The translations under genes were made by a program, and so were the position numbers. From Planctomycetota bacterium (GTDB lineage Bacteria; Planctomycetota; UBA1135; GCA-002748355): a stretch of DNA of 61,619 nt. The notes beneath the pieces are model-generated. The model had not been told where the DNA came from and ran no database searches. It worked only from the letters and a program-made list of their open reading frames with translations. Below are positions 55,648 through 61,619 of the stretch, one piece after another. The stretch's first letter is position 1; every line of letters starts with the position of its first letter. The stretch lies in the NCBI GenBank assembly GCA_020426005.1, contig JAGQQW010000007.1, positions 1 to 61,619 of the forward strand, read 5' to 3'.

Positions 55648-56472
55648 GTGGATGTGTACCCCGATCGAATTGACGTGAGCCTCGTGACGAACGAGTTTGG
55701 TCAACTCGAGCCCTCGCACGAAATGGGACGACTGGCCGACTTGATCGGGCACGTCATCTTCCAAGCCGCGAACGGACGATTGGGCAAGGGGCGTCGCCGA
55801 CCGATCATGCACCTCGTGTTCGTCGAAGACGGGAGCAAGGCGCCGGCACATCCTGTACTCGCGCCGGGAGAGATCTACGAAAGTCCGATCAGCTCTGCGA
55901 TCTACGCAGCACAAGCTTGGCGAATGCAAGACATGCCGAGCGAACCCGTTGCACTCTCTTTAGCGCTTGCCGATTGCGTCGAGACGCTCGGAAGCCGACT
56001 CGTGACGCACATCGAGATCGACGCGGGACCAGATTGGGATGCCGCCTGCCATAGAATGCGTGCCGTCATGCACGGAGAGGCTCTCGAAAAAGCGATGACG
56101 CCGTGGGCACGCCACGCGGGTACCGGACTAGCCGCGCGCGTGTATTTGAGGATGGACGCGCTACGTGGCTGTAGCCTCTTCGCGGTCGTCAGGGATTCCG
56201 AGCAACAAGAGCGCAAGCTCGAACTCGATGACTCGAACCTCATCGGACTAGCATCAGGAGCACGGAAACTTCCACGAAAGCTCCCACGTATCACTTGGCT
56301 ATCGGATCACGAATTCGCGATCCCGATGACACAGTGGGAACAACTCCGGTGGGATATCGAGAAAGGCTCGGGATATGCCGCGGGCGAGATGCCTCCCGTC
56401 CGAGATATCCTGGAACAGCTCGGTGTCGAAGTCTGCGACGAGGCCTGGCTTGACGAGCCGCCAAAGTCGTAA
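55648..56472 (+). CDS. Hypothetical protein with atypical base use
   Basis: About 274 residues from a GTG at 55648 (GTG at 55654 also possible). No signal peptide, membrane helix or family motif is recognised. The C-terminal part (WLSDHEFAIPMTQWEQLRWD; MPPVRDILEQLGVEVCDEAW) reads like a folded alpha/beta protein. Third codon positions use A and T more often than in neighbouring genes, suggesting a newer arrival. It lies alone between the decayed surface-protein fragment and the channel gene. That the frame is coding is likely but not certain. Confidence 0.55.
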   Translation: MDVYPDRIDVSLVTNEFGQLEPSHEMGRLADLIGHVIFQAANGRLGKGRRRPIMHLVFVEDGSKAPAHPVLAPGEIYESPISSAIYAAQAWRMQDMPSEPVALSLALADCVETLGSRLVTHIEIDAGPDWDAACHRMRAVMHGEALEKAMTPWARHAGTGLAARVYLRMDALRGCSLFAVVRDSEQQERKLELDDSNLIGLASGARKLPRKLPRITWLSDHEFAIPMTQWEQLRWDIEKGSGYAAGEMPPVRDILEQLGVEVCDEAWLDEPPKS

Positions 56473-56570
56473 CACAGCTTGCGCAAACTCGGAGCAAGAT
56501 CCCGACGCTCGCTAACGGCTTGCGGGCAAGCGTGCACGCGACGTACGCGAGCAGGATGGCGACTCCGCAC

Positions 56571-57158
56571 TCAATCCGAAGACTCGGAGAGAGCGCGCTC
56601 GATGCGCCTGTCGGGAACGAGCCAAACGAGAGCAACGACCGCGTAGAGCACTCCCGCCAGCCACGGAAGCACGAGCGCGACCGGGATCGCGATCAGGTAC
56701 AGTCCGAGTGACGTCCAGCCCTTGATGTCGCGACCGACCGCACGCGCGAGCACCGACTCGCGGCCGTGTCGCCGGATCATCGCGCCTTGCAGGATGAAGT
56801 AGGCAATCGCGGCGCACAGTAGAACGACACCGTAGAGAGCCGTCGGTACGGGCGCGAAGTGGTTCTCTCCCATCCAACCCGTCGTGAACGGCACGAGCGA
56901 GAGCCAGAAGAGCAAGTGCATGTTGGCCCACATGATCCCTGCGCTCGCATGCTTGGCCGTGTGGAACATGTGATGGTGATTGTTCCAGTAGATCGCGAGG
57001 TAGACGAAGCTCAGCACGTAGCTCGAGAACACTGGCAGGAGCGGGCGCAGGTCCGACAGTTCGGGGGAATGCGCGGGCACTTTGAGTTCGAGCACCATGA
57101 TCGTGATCACGATCGCGAGCACACCGTCACTGAAGGCTTCGAGTCGGGACTTGTTCAT
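56571..57158 (-). CDS. TMEM175-type potassium channel family protein
   Basis: The 195-residue protein starts MNKSRLEAFSDGVLAIVITI, with the R-x3-FSDG signature in the first helix (Phe9-Gly12), and has about six hydrophobic helices. This is the size of the bacterial single-repeat TMEM175 (DUF1211) proteins, which form tetrameric potassium-selective channels. The second helix region, LSFVYLAIYWNNHHHMFHTA, is typical of the family. The ATG at 57158 overlaps the stop of the lipoprotein gene (ATGA), so the two are cotranslated. A far longer frame upstream is out of keeping with the family. Confidence 0.9.
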   Translation of the reverse strand: MNKSRLEAFSDGVLAIVITIMVLELKVPAHSPELSDLRPLLPVFSSYVLSFVYLAIYWNNHHHMFHTAKHASAGIMWANMHLLFWLSLVPFTTGWMGENHFAPVPTALYGVVLLCAAIAYFILQGAMIRRHGRESVLARAVGRDIKGWTSLGLYLIAIPVALVLPWLAGVLYAVVALVWLVPDRRIERALSESSD

Positions 57159-58045
57159 GGTGCGCGATGATCGACGGGATCCCTCGTCTTCGTCTTCGGG
57201 TGCGCACACCTTGCCGCCAGCAAGCGTAAGACGCAGCTTCTCGTCGGATCCTCGGGATCCCGTCCAACGAGGCGCGTGATGCCTCCGCACACACGGAACG
57301 GAGGATCGGGGTCGACAGCAGTCAGCATGCAACGAAGGCCGACAGCCTTGTTGACGAGAATGCGCATCGGAAACTCGTAAGCAGCGTGTCCCGTCGCTGG
57401 ATCCGTGCACGAAGTCGCGTGCTCGAAGGACATGCCGGCCGACACGCGCACCCCACCGAGCAGGCTGAACAGCGATGGACGACGAAGCGCCTGCCACAAG
57501 ACGTCGGCCAACGCATCGGTCTGCTGAACGACACGCAAGACGTCCATGACCGCGAACATCGCACGATGCTCGTCCGTTGCGGTCCCGAACGGAAGTCCCG
57601 TGGGAGCTCCCTTCCTCGCCGGCACCGTACGACAAGCGTGCGTCACACCGTGCACGAGGTGCTTCAGCACCGTCACGTCTTCGGACGCGACGAGTTGCTC
57701 GCGTTCGTCGAAGACGGTGACACGCAGGGACAAGCCATCCTTGATGTCCGCCTCGGCTTCGTTCGAGGCAATGCGAACGAACCACGTGCGCACCGAGGTT
57801 CCATGCACCAGATGGAGCCCGAAGAGGACGGCGTCGCCGATGCCGAGCTTGCCGCCGACAACGGGCTCGTCGATGCCGTCCAGCAGGCCGGATGCCGACG
57901 GAAGCGCGGACGCGCTTGGTGCGAGGAGGTCGGTTCTCCACGCCCAGTCCGTGGGCGGCGCCTGGGTCGTCGTGCAGGCGGATATCGAGAGTACGAGCGA
58001 GAGCAAGCCGCCACACACGAGGCCTCGATGCCGAGGACCGCCCAA
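57155..58045 (-). CDS. Hypothetical lipoprotein coupled to TMEM175-type channel gene
   Basis: About 296 residues from a TTG at 58045. The N-terminus has a basic stretch, a hydrophobic core and a lipobox (LLSLVLSISAC), so it should be lipid-anchored outside the inner membrane. The mature part contains alternating strands and helices (GIGDAVLFGLHLVHGTSVRT; WFVRIASNEAEADIKDG) and five more cysteines. No family is recognised. The stop overlaps the channel start. A GTG at about residue 10 (V-CGGLLSLV) is another possible start. A 10-bp hairpin lies directly before the TTG. Confidence 0.65.
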   Translation of the reverse strand: MGGPRHRGLVCGGLLSLVLSISACTTTQAPPTDWAWRTDLLAPSASALPSASGLLDGIDEPVVGGKLGIGDAVLFGLHLVHGTSVRTWFVRIASNEAEADIKDGLSLRVTVFDEREQLVASEDVTVLKHLVHGVTHACRTVPARKGAPTGLPFGTATDEHRAMFAVMDVLRVVQQTDALADVLWQALRRPSLFSLLGGVRVSAGMSFEHATSCTDPATGHAAYEFPMRILVNKAVGLRCMLTAVDPDPPFRVCGGITRLVGRDPEDPTRSCVLRLLAARCAHPKTKTRDPVDHRAP

Positions 58046-58057
58046 TCGGCACCGAGT

Positions 58058-58083
58058 CCGTCCGCTCGAAACGGAGCGGACGG
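58058..58083 (-). promoter_or_regulatory. Hairpin in the leader of the lipoprotein-channel operon
   Basis: CCGTCCGCTC (58058-58067) and GAGCGGACGG (58074-58083) pair perfectly around six bases. On the transcript it ends 12 bases before the TTG start, where it could hide the ribosome site. No T-run follows, so it is not a terminator. Confidence 0.5.
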
Positions 58084-58221
58084 GGCGTCCGAACTTCTGG
58101 GACACCCCACTCGTTCTTGTAGTTCTTAGCCAGATTCGGGCTGGCACAATGCTCGAGTTCGCGGTGACTAGAGCCCGACGAGCAGCATGCATCTCGACCT
58201 TCACGCGTGACAACGCAGCGT

Positions 58222-59316
58222 TCAGTTGAAGCTGCCCGAGAGCTTCAATGCAGGTGCGATGTAATGGTCGACGATGATCCCGGTCGATCCGGACGGGTTG
58301 CCCCAAAGGAACTGCGACCCGGTCGTTTGGAGTCCGATTCGAAATCCGATGGCACTCGAGAACCCGATGCCGAGTGCGTTGATCGAGCTGTCGAAGAACG
58401 CCGCCTGCGCGTAGATGGAGACGCCGTCGAGTCCGGGATTGTTGGGAACCGGCAAATGCACGTCGAGGCGCAACTGATTGCCGGCCTGGGTCATCGTCGT
58501 CGCGACGAAGATGTCTGGGCTGACGTAGAGGGAGTTTCCGGGAGCACCGAGTGGCGTGAGATCGAGGGGTAAGGGAATGGAACCGAAGAACTTGTCCGAA
58601 AACCCGAAGAGAACGACCACCGGGGTAGTCACCGGAATGACAGGCGTCGGGAAACCACCGAGCACACCAAGGAAGCCGCCTGGGTGACTCTGAGAATCAA
58701 TCGGTGTCAATCCCACTGGGTTGCCACCGATCTTGCCGCCGGTCCCGTACGGATAGCCGGTCCCCGTCCCACCGTGACAATCGATCATGTACATGTTGAA
58801 CGAGTTGTTTGCCCACGGGAAATTCGTTTCGATGAGCAGATCACCCGATGCGCGCGTGTAGACGAACGGCGTCGAACACTTGATCGCGACGTTCCACGGT
58901 TGTGGTTTCCATCTGCCATTGACTTGCGCAGGGAGCTGGAGATTTCCCGAGAAGACGCGGACCATCGCGCCTGATTGATTCTTCGCAAAGTCCCGCGAAA
59001 CAGCACCGACCGACGTTGCAGCGTGACCGAGCCAAGCCTCGAATCCGTTGAGCGTGGTTGCGGTCCATGCGTTGCTGGCTCGCGCATCGACGCGAAACGT
59101 GACCTCCGTCAACGTCGCAGTGGTCGTGCAAAACTCACTGCCACGCACGAGTTGTTGTGTTCGAGAAGGAAGTGTCAAGAACTCCGTGATCGCACTGTTC
59201 GCGTCCATCGTTGCAACGTGCGGTGGCACGATGCGCGTTTGCTGCGCGTGACCGACGGCGGCGATTCCGGAGAGGACGGAGGCAGCGGCGAAGAGCGTCG
59301 AGAAATCGATGTTCAT
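58222..59316 (-). CDS. Secreted protein of unknown function
   Basis: The 364-residue protein opens with a signal peptide (MNIDFSTLFAAASVLSGIAA, then VGHAQ). The mature part looks all-beta, with Gly/Pro/Asn-rich loops, motifs such as FNMYMIDCHGGTGTGYPYGT and GGFLGVLGGFPTPVIPVTTP, and a C-terminal strand region ending VDHYIAPALKLSGSFN. The two-domain layout, a jelly-roll-like half then a C-terminal half with GAPGNSLYVSPD, resembles other planctomycete exported proteins but I cannot name a family. The ATG at 59316 is next to the signal; another start 15 bases upstream is possible. Confidence 0.72.
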   Translation of the reverse strand: MNIDFSTLFAAASVLSGIAAVGHAQQTRIVPPHVATMDANSAITEFLTLPSRTQQLVRGSEFCTTTATLTEVTFRVDARASNAWTATTLNGFEAWLGHAATSVGAVSRDFAKNQSGAMVRVFSGNLQLPAQVNGRWKPQPWNVAIKCSTPFVYTRASGDLLIETNFPWANNSFNMYMIDCHGGTGTGYPYGTGGKIGGNPVGLTPIDSQSHPGGFLGVLGGFPTPVIPVTTPVVVLFGFSDKFFGSIPLPLDLTPLGAPGNSLYVSPDIFVATTMTQAGNQLRLDVHLPVPNNPGLDGVSIYAQAAFFDSSINALGIGFSSAIGFRIGLQTTGSQFLWGNPSGSTGIIVDHYIAPALKLSGSFN

Positions 59317-59677
59317 TGGACGGATCCGCACACGAGCAATCGGACGGGGGCACGGCCTGCAGGTCGAACCTGCGACTCACCATCGGTGCGTTCATGGAAA
59401 GCCGCGCGCATCCTATCCGCTGCGGCATCCCGTCAGCGCGCGGCACCGAGGAGTGTTTCCGCATGCGCAGGAACTCCCGAAGGTTCGACACGGTCGAACC
59501 GAATTCGGACAGGCACGTGAACGCATGCAACGGTTCACAAGAACATGGCGACGCAATCGTTCTTGCAGACGATGCAGGGATCGAGGCTTCGGTCCGCGAG
59601 AGGCAGCATCGCGGGAGCGCCCAATCCTTTGCGGGACGCACGACTCGTCACGATCACGGCCGTTCCCGCGAGGAAAC
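59317..59677. other. 361-base region between secreted-protein gene and tRNA-Pro, no gene seen
   Basis: The region holds the presumed promoter of the secreted-protein gene (minus strand). A T-arm-like GCAGGTTCGACCTGC (minus strand, around 59356-59372) is present, but no complete tRNA can be folded around it. No conserved reading frame was found. Confidence 0.45.
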
Positions 59678-59755
<78 letters not shown>

Positions 59756-59758
59756 ACA

Positions 59759-59772
59759 CTGCGGAACCGCAG
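59759..59772. repeat. Short perfect palindrome just upstream of tRNA-Pro
   Basis: CTGCGG-AA-CCGCAG lies four bases before the 5' end of the tRNA on its strand. It might assist RNA processing, or be chance in G+C-rich DNA. Confidence 0.3.
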
Positions 59773-59841
59773 CGAGCCGCGAATCCGAGGCGGAGAGCCT
59801 AGCGAACCGGCCGGAAAAACCAACGCTCGAGGGGCGGCGTC

Positions 59842-60867
59842 TCACTCCGGCGGAACGTCGCTGCGGGGGCTCGCTTCGCTCTCTTCGCGGAGGAGGCGGG
59901 TCATGAGGTCCTCGACCGCCTGGCGTGGGTCTTTGCCGTCGAAGAGAACCGCCGCAACCTCCTCGGAGATCGGCATGGGGACGCCGAGTTCGGCTGCCTG
60001 GCGCAGGACCGCGCGGCAGGTCCAGACGCCTTCGGAGACCTGCTGGGTTCCGGCGAGGATCGACGCGAGGGTCTGGCCCCGCCCGAGGAGTTCGCCGAGG
60101 CGGCGATTGCGCCCGTGGGGACTCACCGACGTCGTGATCAGGTCGCCGATTCCGGCGAGCCCGAAGAAGGTCTCGCGATCTGCACCGAGCGCGACGCCGA
60201 AGCGGGACATTTCGGCGATGCCGCGCGTCAGGAGCGCCGACTTGGCGTTGTCGCCGAGTTCCAGACCGTCGCTGATACCGGCGGCGATCGCGATGACGTT
60301 CTTGAGCGCGCCGCCGAGTTCAGCGCCGAGGCGGTCTTGGCTGCGGTACAGGCGCAACGTCGGACCGGAGAGCTCTTCTTGGATCTCGGCGAGTTCGTCA
60401 CCGCCCGGCCCTGCGAGAACGAGCGTCGCCGGTTTGAGCGCGGCGAGTTCTTCGGCGTGGCAGGGCCCGGTCAGCACGAAGAGCACCGGGTCTTCGATGC
60501 ATTCGGCGAGGACTTCACTCGGCAAGCGCGCGGTCGACTCTTCCATCCCCTTGCTGCACGACACGACGGGGATACCCGAGAGGTGCGGACCGATACGCTG
60601 CATGACGCCCCGCACGTGCTGGGTCGGAACGACGGCGAGCACGCGCTCCGCGCCCGCGACGAGCGACTCGCAGTCGCTCCCGATCTCAATGCCTGGCGAC
60701 AAGTCGATGTTCGGGAGATAGCGCGGATTGCGCCGCGTCGTCGCCATCTCGCCCGTGTAGGCCTCGTTGTGTCCCCACAGCCGAACGGCATGACCGAGTG
60801 CGTCGAGGTGCACGGCGAGTGCGGTGCCGAAGCCGCCGTTGCCGAGCACGAGGTAGGTCCGCTTCAT
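59842..60867 (-). CDS. gpsA: Glycerol-3-phosphate dehydrogenase [NAD(P)+]
   Basis: GpsA reduces dihydroxyacetone phosphate to sn-glycerol-3-phosphate, the backbone of phospholipids. The 341-residue product has the Rossmann motif GNGGFG (9-14) at the N-terminus, LAVVPTQHVRGVM, the catalytic-domain signature GAELGGALKNVIAIAAGISD with its Lys, then NAKSALLTRGIAEM, and GLAGIGDLITTSVSPHGRNR. All are conserved in the family. The C-terminus has an extra charged tail. The ATG at 60867 overlaps the plsY stop (ATGA), so plsY-gpsA is an operon: GpsA makes the substrate PlsY acylates. Confidence 0.96.
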   Translation of the reverse strand: MKRTYLVLGNGGFGTALAVHLDALGHAVRLWGHNEAYTGEMATTRRNPRYLPNIDLSPGIEIGSDCESLVAGAERVLAVVPTQHVRGVMQRIGPHLSGIPVVSCSKGMEESTARLPSEVLAECIEDPVLFVLTGPCHAEELAALKPATLVLAGPGGDELAEIQEELSGPTLRLYRSQDRLGAELGGALKNVIAIAAGISDGLELGDNAKSALLTRGIAEMSRFGVALGADRETFFGLAGIGDLITTSVSPHGRNRRLGELLGRGQTLASILAGTQQVSEGVWTCRAVLRQAAELGVPMPISEEVAAVLFDGKDPRQAVEDLMTRLLREESEASPRSDVPPE

Positions 60868-61508
60868 GACACCGCCTCGTCGCGGTTGCGCTTTGCTTCG
60901 AGGAGCTTGCGCAGGTTGGATCGATGGGTCCACACGAGGAAGAACGCGAGCAGGATCGCCAGCGTCGTCGTGTACACGCGAGGACCGAACGCAGTCGCTG
61001 GTTGTCGGAGCACGACGGTGAGCGCGAGCGCGAACCCGAGGGCGATCGAACCGAGTGCGACCACGCGCGTCGACAGCGCCACGACGAAGAAGACACCGAT
61101 CGCCACCAACACCGCCATCGGCTCGAGCGCAAAGAACGCACCGCCCGCGGTGGCAACGCCCTTCCCGCCCTTGAAGCCAAGATACGGCGAGAAGCAGTGC
61201 CCGAGCACGGCGACGAGCGCGAACAGCGGCGCCGCCCAGTGTATGTCGAGTGCGTTCGCAACCCGCGGCACCAGCCAGAAGACCGGCAGGAAGCCCTTGA
61301 GGAAGTCGAGCACGTAGATACCCGCGAACGCGACCCAGCGCGACCTGCCAGGGAAGCATCGCGACGCATTCGTCGCGCCGATATTGCCCGAACCGACGCT
61401 TCGCACGTCCTTGCCGAGCAAGATCTTCACGACGACGAAGCCGAACGGAATCCCGCCGACCAAGAACGTCGCCACCAGCCACGCGAAGAGTGCCGGACTC
61501 GAGTGCAT
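60864..61508 (-). CDS. plsY: Acyl-phosphate--glycerol-3-phosphate acyltransferase
   Basis: PlsY is an inner membrane enzyme that moves an acyl group from acyl phosphate to glycerol-3-phosphate, giving lysophosphatidic acid. The 214-residue product has about six hydrophobic helices and the family loops: VGSGNIGATNASR near residues 40-52, GHCFSPYLGFKGGKGVATAG near 102-121, and THRSNLRKLL at the C-terminal side. The ATG at 61508 is preferred; a TTG at 61526 would add six residues. No clear Shine-Dalgarno is seen. The stop overlaps the gpsA start. Confidence 0.94.
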   Translation of the reverse strand: MHSSPALFAWLVATFLVGGIPFGFVVVKILLGKDVRSVGSGNIGATNASRCFPGRSRWVAFAGIYVLDFLKGFLPVFWLVPRVANALDIHWAAPLFALVAVLGHCFSPYLGFKGGKGVATAGGAFFALEPMAVLVAIGVFFVVALSTRVVALGSIALGFALALTVVLRQPATAFGPRVYTTTLAILLAFFLVWTHRSNLRKLLEAKRNRDEAVS

Positions 61509-61534
61509 GGCGAGCGAGGATACCAACGCGTCCC

Positions 61535-61619
61535 GCGTGAAAGGTGCCAGGGTCGAAGTTCCGTACTTTCGTGCGTGAAACGTGCCAGGGACGATTCACG
61601 CACGAAAGTACGGAACTTC
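61535..61619. repeat. Compound direct and inverted repeat at right edge
   Basis: Two 25-base arms (61555-61579 and 61595-61619) are perfect reverse complements, beginning GAAGTTCCGTACTTTCGTGC on the left, around a 15-base spacer. Overlaid on this, a 22-base direct repeat starting GCGTGAAA and containing GTGCCAGGG occurs at 61535-61556 and 61573-61594 with two differences. The right arm ends at the last base of the window, so the element probably continues. It lies upstream of plsY. It could be a dispersed repeat, a mobile-element end or a regulatory hairpin. Confidence 0.85.

Noticed and set aside
59345-59376. tRNA-like T-arm on the minus strand
   Set aside because: GCAGGTTCGACCTGC resembles a T-arm, but no matching acceptor, D or anticodon arms can be drawn around it.

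Overview
The window is G+C-rich, densely coded DNA. It most likely comes from a member of the Planctomycetota. That inference rests on two ECF sigma factor/Ser-Thr kinase modules (one kinase carries WD40 repeats, the other a formylglycine-generating-enzyme-like domain), many GTG or TTG starts, several Cys-containing secreted proteins of no known family, and long acidic extensions on conserved proteins. No rRNA, CRISPR array, integrase or transposase was seen. One tRNA gene, tRNA-Pro(GGG), is present.

Layout. 0-9 kb, minus strand: coaB, ftsK, a translationally coupled FtsK-like protein that lacks the motor, rimO, pgsA and the partial pgpA. 9.4-15.2 kb, plus strand: a TolC/MacA/MacB-type export operon. 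15.2-16.05 kb: a non-coding stretch with facing terminators and other inverted repeats. 16-25 kb: a run of glycosyltransferase-like genes, including a methyltransferase/GT2-like/GT9 fusion, interrupted by an antisense DUF1579 gene. 25.2-29 kb: WD40 kinase converging on an ECF sigma gene. 29-36 kb: GT4 glycosyltransferase, B12-binding-type radical SAM protein, SpoU-type RNA methyltransferase, a Fic-fold protein with a destroyed active site, and an AsmA-like protein. 36-41 kb, minus strand: ECF sigma factor, kinase-FGE protein and a large unknown protein in one operon. 41-45.5 kb: mtnP, kbl, a thioredoxin-like gene split from its signal peptide by two in-frame TGA codons, and uppP. 45.8-55 kb, plus strand: a secreted protein, a GT2-remnant/GtrA fusion heading a TolC/adaptor/RND operon, and dinB. 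55-59.3 kb: mostly poorly conserved genes, a TMEM175-type channel coupled to a lipoprotein, and secreted proteins. 59.7-61.6 kb, minus strand: tRNA-Pro, gpsA, plsY, and a compound direct/inverted repeat that runs off the right end.

Functional links. Membrane lipid synthesis appears at both ends (plsY and gpsA make glycerol-3-phosphate and lysophosphatidate; pgsA and pgpA make phosphatidylglycerol). Undecaprenyl phosphate recycling (uppP), GtrA and the glycosyltransferase cluster point to investment in surface polysaccharide. The two export operons and the two sigma/kinase modules fit an organism that exchanges much with its surroundings.

The most unusual items are the motorless FtsK paralog, the glycosyltransferase-like cluster with its fusion proteins, the double in-frame stop in the thioredoxin-like gene, and the repeat at the right end. 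All functional calls come from reading protein motifs by eye; no database search was run.
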